Source: Candidatus Edwardsbacteria bacterium
Lineage (GTDB): Bacteria; Edwardsbacteria; AC1; EtOH8
DNA length: 6,072 nt
Assembly: GCA_031082425.1 (NCBI GenBank)
Contig: JAVHLB010000008.1
Coordinates: 60,211 to 66,282, forward strand
Direction of reading: 5' to 3'
Below are positions 1 through 6,041 of this stretch, piece after piece. Within the stretch, counting starts at the first letter, position 1; the number at the start of each line of letters is the position of its first letter. Under the pieces are notes generated by a model. The model was given only the letters and a program-made list of their open reading frames with translations. It had not been told where the DNA came from and did not search any database. A program made the position numbers and the translations under genes.

Positions 1-180
1 TACGTATTGAACTTGGTTTACCTTCTCGTGTTATTAGTAAAAGAAGTTAGAGAAAACATTATGCCCAACCAATCAAATACTGTATAACCGCACCAAGAAA
101 TAAAGCCCTGGCTGCTACTATGCTTTTAAAAGCAGGCGAAATGAACCATTGCATTAAACAGTAAGCTAAGGAACCGAATC
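1..180. other. AT-rich upstream region, possible decayed gene end and leader of the first gene
   Basis: No intact gene is visible here. In the third forward frame, positions 3-47 read RIELGLPSRVISKRS, then TAG at 48-50, and the same frame continues without a stop to TAA at 162-164 with protein-like content (for example ALAATMLLKAGEMN at 108-149). No good start codon follows the TAG except ATG at 120 or 141. This may be the C-terminal end of an upstream gene, either stopping at 48 or carrying a premature stop, or it may be chance. A weak -10-like TATAAC lies at 83-88 without a convincing -35 element. A perfect 14-base palindrome, TGCTTTTAAAAGCA, lies at 121-134. The minus strand has only a 32-codon hydrophobic frame with no support. 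I see no riboswitch I can name. Confidence 0.4.
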
Positions 181-555
181 ATGGCTTCTCAGACAGTAAA
201 ATTCGAATACGACCAGGAACGTAACATTCTGTTCGTTGTAGATGACTATGAGATCAACACCCCGGAGGAGGCCGATGCTTTTCTTGACCTGTATTCCCGG
301 AAGTTCAAGGAGATAGGGCGAAAAGCGTATATTATAGCTTGTATAGACGGACTGCGAATAAATTCCAAGGTTCATGAATATTACGGCCGGCAGGTCAAGA
401 AGCTCCTGGATGGCTCAATATTAGGCTTCGCCCGTTATGGCCGGGATCCAATGGCCCGAATGACGGTTCGCACATCCTCCCGCAAGGTCAATTTTGATAT
501 AAATATCCATGACACCAAGGAACAGGCAGTAGAGGCGGTCGAGAAAATAAAGTGA
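181..555 (+). CDS. Small STAS-like (SpoIIAA-like) soluble protein, 124 aa
   Basis: The start at ATG 181 is backed by a Shine-Dalgarno AAGGA at 168-172, eight bases upstream. The protein is short, has no signal peptide or membrane segment, and alternates hydrophobic strands with amphipathic helices: strand NILFVV (15-20), helix about 28-45, strand AYIIACID (49-56), then helix, strand and a C-terminal helix ending EQAVEAVEKIK. This order resembles STAS/SpoIIAA-like domains, which act as anti-sigma antagonists or partner-switch proteins. Aligned without gaps, offset by one residue, to the next gene's product, it shares the N-x-L-x-x-V strand and a Ser-Lys pair (S62-K63), roughly where SpoIIAA proteins carry their phosphorylated Ser. 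The classic D-S-S-G motif is absent, so phosphorylation is uncertain. The reading frame is secure; the family call is a fold-level inference and could be wrong. Confidence 0.8.
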   Translation: MASQTVKFEYDQERNILFVVDDYEINTPEEADAFLDLYSRKFKEIGRKAYIIACIDGLRINSKVHEYYGRQVKKLLDGSILGFARYGRDPMARMTVRTSSRKVNFDINIHDTKEQAVEAVEKIK

Positions 556-593
556 AGAGCATTCCTTTTAAAAACAAAGAAGTGGGCTGAATC

Positions 594-953
594 ATGGATC
601 TTGATTATAAAATCTGGACCGATCCCGGCAAGAACCGGTTATACTTGGTGATCAAAGGCTCCATTTCCGACGATATGGCCAAGTCTGCGGCCGATAAGAC
701 CATGGAGGAGGCCAAAAAACTTCAATCCGGTTTTGCCGTGGTAAGCGATATCTCCCAAGCCCGGCCCACCGGCTCCAAAGGGGCCACCGAGATCAAACGC
801 GCCCAGGCCTTTTTGGGATATTTGGGGGTCAAGCGTATCATCCAGGTTGTCCCGCGGTCCGATAACGGGGCGGACAAACAGCAGGGCTATCCTGCCGTCA
901 ATACGGTCTTTTCCATCGATGAAGCCGACATCATATTGGATAGATCGGCATAA
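594..953 (+). CDS. Second small STAS-like protein, 119 aa
   Basis: The gene begins 38 bases after the preceding stop, behind only a weak purine-rich ribosome site (AAAGAAG, about 576-582), and may rely partly on translation from upstream. The product is soluble with alternating strand and helix: NRLYLVIKG (14-22), a long helix 26-44, strand FAVVSDIS (47-54), a T-G-S-K-G loop (59-63), helix 64-74, strand VKRIIQVV, and an acidic C-terminus with DEADIIL. The strand-loop-helix around D52 and S61 resembles the phosphoacceptor region of STAS domains (usually D-x-S-x...D-S-S-G). It looks like a diverged relative of the protein encoded at 181-555, with N14 and S61-K62 falling in register. A role as a partner-switch or anti-sigma antagonist component is inferred from the fold pattern; no kinase or phosphatase of the SpoIIAB/SpoIIE type is in the window. 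Confidence 0.78.
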   Translation: MDLDYKIWTDPGKNRLYLVIKGSISDDMAKSAADKTMEEAKKLQSGFAVVSDISQARPTGSKGATEIKRAQAFLGYLGVKRIIQVVPRSDNGADKQQGYPAVNTVFSIDEADIILDRSA

Positions 954-975
954 GCCGGTATCGAACCACTAATTG

Positions 976-983
976 AAGGAGGT
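976..983 (+). promoter_or_regulatory. Strong Shine-Dalgarno deciding the start at 991
   Basis: AAGGAGGT is a full eight-base match to the 16S anti-Shine-Dalgarno and sits seven bases before ATG 991. A TTG at 973 lies in the same frame and gives a longer open frame, but that version would put the ribosome site inside the coding sequence, so 991 is the start. This is the best ribosome site in the window. Confidence 0.85.
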
Positions 984-990
984 AACCGAA

Positions 991-1191
991 ATGTGGACTC
1001 CGATCATAGGCCGGAATGCGGGCGCTTTGTGGAAGATCCTCAATAACAAGGGGGAACATAACCTCAGCGCCCTTAAAAAGCAGGCCAAGCTGGACGATAA
1101 GAATTTTTATCTGGCGTTGGGCTGGCTGGCCCGGGAGGACAAGATACTATTCACCCAAAATAAAAACCAGATCACAATTTCCCTAAAATAA
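991..1191 (+). CDS. DUF2582-type winged-helix protein, 66 aa
   Basis: The product is a compact single winged helix: an N-terminal IGRNAGALWKIL segment (6-17), a helix L25-K33 (LSALKKQAK), a recognition-helix-like stretch 35-48 and the signature GWLAREDKI (44-52) followed by a short beta wing (LFTQNKNQITISL). The pattern of I-G-x-N-A-G-x-x-W at the start and G-W-L-A-R-E-D-K-I matches the small winged helix-turn-helix family PF10771 (DUF2582), found in bacteria and archaea, whose members are about this length. Biochemical function is not established for the family; nucleic-acid binding is suggested by the fold. The gene lies 37 bases after the STAS-like gene and 19 bases before the next start, so it probably belongs to the same transcript. 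It could be a local regulator of this cluster, which is inference. Confidence 0.88.
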   Translation: MWTPIIGRNAGALWKILNNKGEHNLSALKKQAKLDDKNFYLALGWLAREDKILFTQNKNQITISLK

Positions 1192-1210
1192 CCTTATGGA
1201 GCCTTTAATT

Positions 1211-1510
1211 ATGTATGCTACGGTAATTACCGAACGGGAGAGACAGCTGGGTTTCGTTGTGGCTGAAATGCCCCATCCCAAAAACCAGTATTTGGCCGAG
1301 CCGGAAATAGTATCCGCAGTACTGTTCAGACTGGACGAAAATAATGTGGTTGCCAAGGTTATCGACCCGGTAGGCGGGTATCGTTATTATCATAAGCATC
1401 GGCTGGAGGACGGCTGGGTAACAGTCAGCAATGTTGAAGTAGATCCCCAGGAGGCCATCTTAAAGACCAGGGAATATCTTTCCAGCCACAAGGCAACGGA
1501 GATTTGCTGA
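1211..1510 (+). CDS. Unrecognised small protein, 99 aa
   Basis: I do not recognise this family. Two in-frame ATG codons are possible, at 1196 and 1211. The first has no ribosome site (preceding bases are the end of the upstream gene and ACCTT), while GGAG at 1198-1201 is nine bases before ATG 1211, so the 99-residue form is preferred. The sequence suggests a small alpha/beta protein: strands at YATVIT, LGFVVAEM, IVSAVLFRL and VVAKVIDP, a basic and aromatic patch GGYRYYHKHRLEDGW in the middle, and a C-terminal helix (DPQEAILKTREYLSSHK). There is no membrane segment, signal peptide or metal motif; the H-K-H pair in the patch is the only unusual cluster. Its stop is one base before the hemerythrin start, which implies translational coupling and a shared transcript, and hence perhaps a related role. 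Confidence 0.75.
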   Translation: MYATVITERERQLGFVVAEMPHPKNQYLAEPEIVSAVLFRLDENNVVAKVIDPVGGYRYYHKHRLEDGWVTVSNVEVDPQEAILKTREYLSSHKATEIC

Positions 1511-1511
1511 C

Positions 1512-1919
1512 ATGACGCTGATAAAATGGGCCGACCAATACAAGGTAAATATCGGGGAAATAGACGAGCAGCATATAAAATTGATCGGTCTGGTCAATGA
1601 ACTATATACTGCCCTGAAAAACGGAGGGGCCAGGGCAATTTTGGCGGGAATTTTGACCGAGATGATGGATTATGCCGAATATCATTTCGAAACGGAGGAA
1701 ACATTGTTCGGGCTTCATCTGTACCCCGAGACCATGCATCATATTCAGGAACATAATATGTTCAAGAAAACCGTTATTTCCCTGAAGGAAAAGCACGAAA
1801 ATGAAGATTATTCTGCCAGTATGGAAACCATGTGTTTTCTCAGGGAATGGCTTAAGAAACACATACTGGATGAAGATAAAAAGTATGCGCCCTTTTTCAT
1901 CGGTAAGGGGGTGTGTTAA
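1512..1919 (+). CDS. Bacteriohemerythrin, non-heme diiron O2-binding protein, 135 aa
   Basis: This is a single-domain cytoplasmic hemerythrin of standard length. The family signature is complete: W6-x3-Y10-x-V-x-I-x2-I-D-x-Q-H21, then H58-x3-E62, H77-x3-H81 and H117-x4-D122. These give the seven expected diiron ligands (H21, H58, E62, H77, H81, H117, D122), at almost exactly the spacing of known bacterial single-domain hemerythrins. The family binds O2 reversibly at a diiron site; roles include O2 delivery, buffering or sensing, and NO binding has been reported for some members. A GGAG site at 1498-1501, ten bases ahead of ATG 1512, supports the start. The gene follows the unknown gene by one base and precedes the kinase by 50 bases, so it may supply or sense O2 for the same pathway; that link is inferred. 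The terminal residue is a Cys, whose importance is unknown. Confidence 0.96.
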   Translation: MTLIKWADQYKVNIGEIDEQHIKLIGLVNELYTALKNGGARAILAGILTEMMDYAEYHFETEETLFGLHLYPETMHHIQEHNMFKKTVISLKEKHENEDYSASMETMCFLREWLKKHILDEDKKYAPFFIGKGVC

Positions 1920-1969
1920 AACGCCTTTTGAACCGGACCGTTCAGGTAAGGTAACCACGGGAGCAGACA

Positions 1970-4900
1970 ATGAGGAATAAAGCCCAAATAAGAGCCCGGC
2001 GGGAACTGTTTTACATGACGGGCTTTTTGGCCGTCATTTTTTTATTAATTACCGCCGGGGCGATGCTGTTTTATGCAAGGCAGAGCCGTGCCCTGGCGGA
2101 GGAACAAAAGCAAGACCTTTCGGCGGTAGCGGACCTGAAATCGTCCCTGATAGAGTCATGGTATCAGGAGCGCATCAACAACGCCTGGGGTCTTGCCGAC
2201 AGCCGTTCGTTTGCGGAAGCCACGGCCAAATGGTTCGAAAATCCGAAGGACGGACGGTTGAAAGAGGCGGCAGCCAGTCGTTTGGGTTCTTTGCTGCGCT
2301 ACAATCAATACGAAGCCATTCTTTTACTAAAGCCCGACGGCACGGTGATGATGGCGATCAACGATTCCACCAAGCATGCCGGCCCCAGGGTAACCGGCTT
2401 TATAACCCAGGCCCTGGGCTCGGGCCGGGTCTTGACCAGCGATCTTTACTATTGCACCGAAGCCCAGCGTCCGCATATGGATTTTGTCGCGCCGATCGCA
2501 TATCAAGGCAAGCAGACCGGGGCCTTGATCCTCCGGGTCGATCCCAGCAGGTTTTTTTATCCCCTTATTCGGAATTGGCCGACCCCCAGCCGCACTTCGG
2601 AGACCCTGCTGGTCAGGCGGGAGGGGGATTCGGTGCTTTTTTTGAATAACGTTCGGCATCGTGAAAATACCGCCCTGAAAATGAAAGCGCCCCTGACCGA
2701 CACCATGCTTCCGGCGGTGATGGCGGTAACCGGCAGGACCGGAACGGTCGAGGGATATGACTACCGGGGCCAGCCGGTCCTGGCGGCATTGAGGAGGATA
2801 TCCGGCACTTCCTGGTTCATGGTTTCCAAGGTCGACGCCGACGAGGTGTATGCCCCCGTAAAAAGGCTTTTCCTGGCGGTAGCCTTGCTGGCCTTTTTAC
2901 TGGCCGGGGTGGCGGCCGGAGCGGTGGGCATTGTTTGGTACCGGCGCAGGAACCAATATCTGGAATCGCTGATGTCGGCCGAGTCGCAGCTTAAAGTGGC
3001 CAATATAAAGCTTTTGGAGAGCAACCAGGAGTTGGAAGCGACGGTGGAGGAATTGACGGCCTCCGGGCAGCAACTTAAGGCGGCCGAGGAGGAACTTCAA
3101 CAGCAGTACAAAGAACTGCAAAAGAGCGTGGAGCGCTTTAGGTCAACCTTGGACAACATGCTGGAGGGCTGCCAGATCATCGGGAGCGACTGGCGGTATT
3201 TATACATCAATGAGGCGGCCGAAAAACACAATCGCCGTCCCACAGGGGAACTGCTGGGCAATAAATACGGCGACATGTGGCCGGGGGTGGAAAAAACCAA
3301 TGTTTATGCCGTTATCAAGGATGCCCTGGAAAATAAAACCGCCCACCGGATAGAAAACCAGTTCATTTTTCCGGACGGCCAAAGAGGCTGGTTTGAGCTG
3401 GGAATTCAACCGGTGCCGGAGGGGGCGTTCATCCTTTCGGTGGACATTACGGATCGCAAGCGGGCGGAAACGGAGCAACAGCTGACGGTTGACGTTCTTC
3501 GAATACTAAACCGCCCGGAAAGCACGGAGGATATCATCAGTGAGATCCTTAACATCATCAGACCGGTCACCGGCTGCGAGGCGATAGCGGTCAGGCTAAA
3601 GGACAACGGGGATTATCCCTATTTTATCACCCAGGGATTTCCGGAGCATTTCGTGGAAAAGGAGCGGAGCCTTTGTTCCCGCGACAGCAGGGGCGAAGCA
3701 TTAGTGGGGCAGGACGGCAAACCATTCCTGGAATGCATGTGCGGAAACATTATCACCGGGAGGGTTGACGCCACTAAGCCGTTTTTTACCCCCGGTGGCA
3801 GTTTTTGGAGCAATAACACCTCGGATCTCCTTGCCCAGACCACGGACGAGGATCGTCAAACCCGCACCAGAAATTACTGCAACATGATGGGATACGAATC
3901 GGTGGCTTTGGTGCCCCTGAGGTCTGACAACGAGACCATCGGGCTGATACAGTTGAACGACCATTCGCCGAACAAGTTCACGCACAACCTGATAAATTAC
4001 CTGGAGGGCATAGGCGCCAGCATAGGGATCGCCCTGAAACGCAAGAGGCACGAGGAGGAGATTCAGGCGCAAAGGGAACAGTTGCTGGCCAATAACGAGG
4101 AGCTGATGGCGGCCGAACAGGAACTTAGGGCTGCCGAAGAAGAACTGCAACAACAGCTGGATGATTTAACCCGAAAACAGGAGGAATTATACCAAAGCAA
4201 ACAACAGTTCCAGCTTCTGGCCGACAGTGCGCCGGATTCCATCTTCATACAGATTGACGGAAAATACGCTTATGTCAACCAGGCCTGCCTGTCTCTTTAC
4301 GGGGCGGAAAGAACGGAGCAGCTGATAGGCCGCCCGATTATCGAAAGAATTCATCCCGATTTTCAGGAAATGGTCAAGGAAAGGGTCAGGTTGCTTAACC
4401 GGGAAAAGACGGATGTACCTACGGTTGAATATAGACACCTTAAGCTCGACGGGACACCGGTTGACGTCGAGGTTTCGGCAGTGCCCTTCGAATACCAGGG
4501 GGGAAACGGGGCATTAGTGTTCATGAGGGATGTTACCGAGCGCAGGAAGATCGAGCAGGAACTGCGGCAGGCCCAAAAGATAGAGGCCATAGGATTGCTG
4601 GCCGGCGGGGTGGCCCACGATTTCAATAACATGCTGGCGGGCATCATCGGCAATGTAGAATTGTTGGCTATGAAGCTTTCGGGCGACAAAGCCTTGTCAT
4701 CTTACGTTAACAACATAGCCAATGCCGCCGATCATGCGGCAACCCTCACCCGGCAATTGCTTACTTTTGCCAGAAAAGGGCGAATGGTGTGGCAGCCCAC
4801 CGACATCCACAATCTGATAAACGATACCTGCGGAATTTTGGAAAAAACCATTGATCGCCGCATAATGGTGAACCGTCAATTGGATGCGGTGCTGCCGGTG

Positions 4901-5710
4901 GTAAACGGAGATCCGTCCCAGCTGGAAAATATGTTATTAAACCTCGGGGTGAATGCCCGGGATGCTATGCCCGAAGGCGGTTTGCTTACCTTTTCCACCC
5001 GCGAGGAGGTGTTTGACAGCGACTTTATAAAAAACCACGGCTATCAGATCGAACCGGGGAAATACTTGCTTATATCTATATCCGATACCGGGGTGGGCAT
5101 GGATAGCAATACGTTAAAACATATCTTCGAACCGTTTTTCACAACAAAGGACCCCGGGAAGGGCACCGGCTTGGGATTGGCCAGCGTCTATGGGACGATC
5201 ATGAACCATAAAGGAGCGATAGAGATTAAAAGCGAACCGGGGAAAGGGGCTCTATTCAATATCTGGCTTCCTTTAGTAACGAACGCGGCGCCTGAAAAAA
5301 AGGCGGCGGGGTCCTTGACGGAAGATCTGACCGGCCAGGGCCGGATATTGCTGGTAGATGATGAGGAAATGATCCGGGAGGTGGCTCAAAATCTACTTAA
5401 GCATCTCGGGTACGAGGTATACACTTGTTCCGATGGCGCAGAGGCGGTAGGATTCTATCGCGAGCACCAAAACGAGATCGACCTGGTGATCATGGATATG
5501 ATTATGCCGGTGATGAACGGTATGGATGCTTTTATCAAGCTTAAAAACATCAATCCGAAAGTAAAGGTGCTGATATCATCGGGCTTTAGCGCGGGGCGGG
5601 AGTCGAATGAATTGTTTAAATTGGGGCTCAAGGGTTATATAAGCAAACCGTATCATTTGGCTGATCTGGCTGCGAAAATAAAGAAGGTTATAAATGAAGA
5701 GTCAGGCTGA
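1970..5710 (+). CDS. Membrane hybrid histidine kinase (Cache-PAS-GAF-PAS-HisKA-HATPase-REC), 1246 aa
   Basis: ATG 1970 follows GGGAG (1959-1963) by six bases. Order by residue: TM1 about 14-36; periplasmic Cache-like sensor about 37-297, with the I61-x2-W64-x2-E-R start seen in related kinases; TM2 about 300-323; coiled coil 328-385; PAS 386-500 ending DITDRKRAE; GAF about 505-690 with C569, C589, C591 and C637; coiled coil 694-742; PAS 743-860 ending RDVTERRK; HisKA with phosphoacceptor H883 in HDFNNML; HATPase with N-box N995, D1039 of DTGVGM, F-box IFEPFFTTK (1052-1060) and GKGTGLGL (1063-1070); REC 1125-1246 with acidic D1130/D1131, phosphoacceptor D1176, S1203 and K1226. All catalytic residues are present, so it should autophosphorylate H883 and transfer to D1176. 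The REC has no output domain and no Hpt or partner regulator is in the window. The ligand is unknown. The HDFNN motif is the type common in large bacterial hybrid kinases. Confidence 0.95.
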   Translation: MRNKAQIRARRELFYMTGFLAVIFLLITAGAMLFYARQSRALAEEQKQDLSAVADLKSSLIESWYQERINNAWGLADSRSFAEATAKWFENPKDGRLKEAAASRLGSLLRYNQYEAILLLKPDGTVMMAINDSTKHAGPRVTGFITQALGSGRVLTSDLYYCTEAQRPHMDFVAPIAYQGKQTGALILRVDPSRFFYPLIRNWPTPSRTSETLLVRREGDSVLFLNNVRHRENTALKMKAPLTDTMLPAVMAVTGRTGTVEGYDYRGQPVLAALRRISGTSWFMVSKVDADEVYAPVKRLFLAVALLAFLLAGVAAGAVGIVWYRRRNQYLESLMSAESQLKVANIKLLESNQELEATVEELTASGQQLKAAEEELQQQYKELQKSVERFRSTLDNMLEGCQIIGSDWRYLYINEAAEKHNRRPTGELLGNKYGDMWPGVEKTNVYAVIKDALENKTAHRIENQFIFPDGQRGWFELGIQPVPEGAFILSVDITDRKRAETEQQLTVDVLRILNRPESTEDIISEILNIIRPVTGCEAIAVRLKDNGDYPYFITQGFPEHFVEKERSLCSRDSRGEALVGQDGKPFLECMCGNIITGRVDATKPFFTPGGSFWSNNTSDLLAQTTDEDRQTRTRNYCNMMGYESVALVPLRSDNETIGLIQLNDHSPNKFTHNLINYLEGIGASIGIALKRKRHEEEIQAQREQLLANNEELMAAEQELRAAEEELQQQLDDLTRKQEELYQSKQQFQLLADSAPDSIFIQIDGKYAYVNQACLSLYGAERTEQLIGRPIIERIHPDFQEMVKERVRLLNREKTDVPTVEYRHLKLDGTPVDVEVSAVPFEYQGGNGALVFMRDVTERRKIEQELRQAQKIEAIGLLAGGVAHDFNNMLAGIIGNVELLAMKLSGDKALSSYVNNIANAADHAATLTRQLLTFARKGRMVWQPTDIHNLINDTCGILEKTIDRRIMVNRQLDAVLPVVNGDPSQLENMLLNLGVNARDAMPEGGLLTFSTREEVFDSDFIKNHGYQIEPGKYLLISISDTGVGMDSNTLKHIFEPFFTTKDPGKGTGLGLASVYGTIMNHKGAIEIKSEPGKGALFNIWLPLVTNAAPEKKAAGSLTEDLTGQGRILLVDDEEMIREVAQNLLKHLGYEVYTCSDGAEAVGFYREHQNEIDLVIMDMIMPVMNGMDAFIKLKNINPKVKVLISSGFSAGRESNELFKLGLKGYISKPYHLADLAAKIKKVINEESG

Positions 5711-5736
5711 AAATAGTTTGGAGAATGCCGAATATC

Positions 5737-6041
5737 ATGATAGGTGCCATTACTGGCGATATCATCGGCTCGGTCCATGAATATACTGGGAACAAAACCA
5801 CGGATTTCCCCTGGTTTGTGGCTGAATCGCATTCCATCGACGATACCGTGCTTGCCGTTGCGGTAGCTGATTGTTTGTGGAATAAAAAGAACTACGCCAA
5901 GACCTTAGAGAATATGCCCGCCGATATCCCAATGCCCCGGATTATGGCGGGCCTTTTTATAATTGGGCGTTTTCACCGGATCCCAAGCCAGACAACAGTT
6001 ACTGGAGATGGATGGTGGCCTGGGGAGAACCGTTCTTATAA
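5737..6041 (+). pseudogene. Frameshifted ADP-ribosylglycohydrolase (DraG/ARH-like), truncated
   Basis: The N-terminus MIGAITGDIIGSVHE and the S-x-D-D-T-V-L-A motif (D35-D36-T37) are hallmarks of bacterial ADP-ribosylglycohydrolases, which remove ADP-ribose from proteins using two magnesium ions; D35, D36 and T37 belong to the metal site. The frame reads well to NYAKTL (5890-5907), then loses family resemblance, while the frame one base back gives LREYARRYPNA followed by YGG-x-F-x-x-W, the expected continuation. One base appears to be missing near 5907. The restored frame diverges after DNSY, where the family has a G-N-G-S-A-M-R block, and ends at tandem TAA codons 6039-6044, about 100 residues against the usual 250-300. 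The C-terminal D-x-D-D/T metal motif is absent. The original frame stays open to 6072. ATG 5725 is an alternative start, but GGAG (5720-5723) is too close to it. It may be a true pseudogene or an assembly error. Confidence 0.75.
5916..5958 (+). other. Terminator-like GC hairpin plus U run inside the damaged glycohydrolase
   Basis: GCCCGCC at 5916-5922 pairs perfectly with GGCGGGC at 5946-5952, followed by C and five T (5954-5958). A smaller inner stem ATCC/GGAT (5926-5929 with 5939-5942) could close part of the 23-base loop. The shape fits a weak intrinsic terminator. However, the right arm also encodes the conserved Tyr-Gly-Gly of the family in the restored frame, so the pairing may be accidental. 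It is the only hairpin-plus-T-run I see after the kinase gene. Confidence 0.25.

Noticed and set aside
60..180. Possible riboswitch (c-di-GMP-I-like pieces such as AAAGCC and a GC-rich hairpin) in the leader
   Set aside because: The conserved blocks of that class are missing or out of order and no second pairing closes the fold.
946..957. Small hairpin CGGC-ATAA-GCCG over the stop codon of the second gene as a terminator
   Set aside because: The stem is four to six base pairs and no T run follows.
973..990. Extended start at TTG 973 for the winged-helix gene
   Set aside because: It would place the perfect Shine-Dalgarno inside the coding region; ATG 991 has ideal spacing and matches family length.
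1196..1210. Start at ATG 1196 for the unknown gene
   Set aside because: No ribosome site precedes it, while GGAG lies correctly spaced before ATG 1211; not fully excluded.
1672..1685. Fourteen-base exact repeat ATGCCGAATATCAT shared with 5725-5738
   Set aside because: One short match inside unrelated contexts with different reading; likely chance and no flanking similarity.
2158..2649. 163-codon forward frame inside the kinase sensor region and the many long minus-strand frames across the kinase
   Set aside because: They overlap a clearly conserved kinase frame, lack ribosome sites and show no family motifs; they arise from its GC-rich codons.
5883..5889. Programmed -1 frameshift at TAAAAAG with the downstream hairpin as stimulator
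   Set aside because: The heptamer is imperfect, the hairpin is about 27 bases away instead of 5-8, and slipping there would remove the family-like NYAKTL segment.
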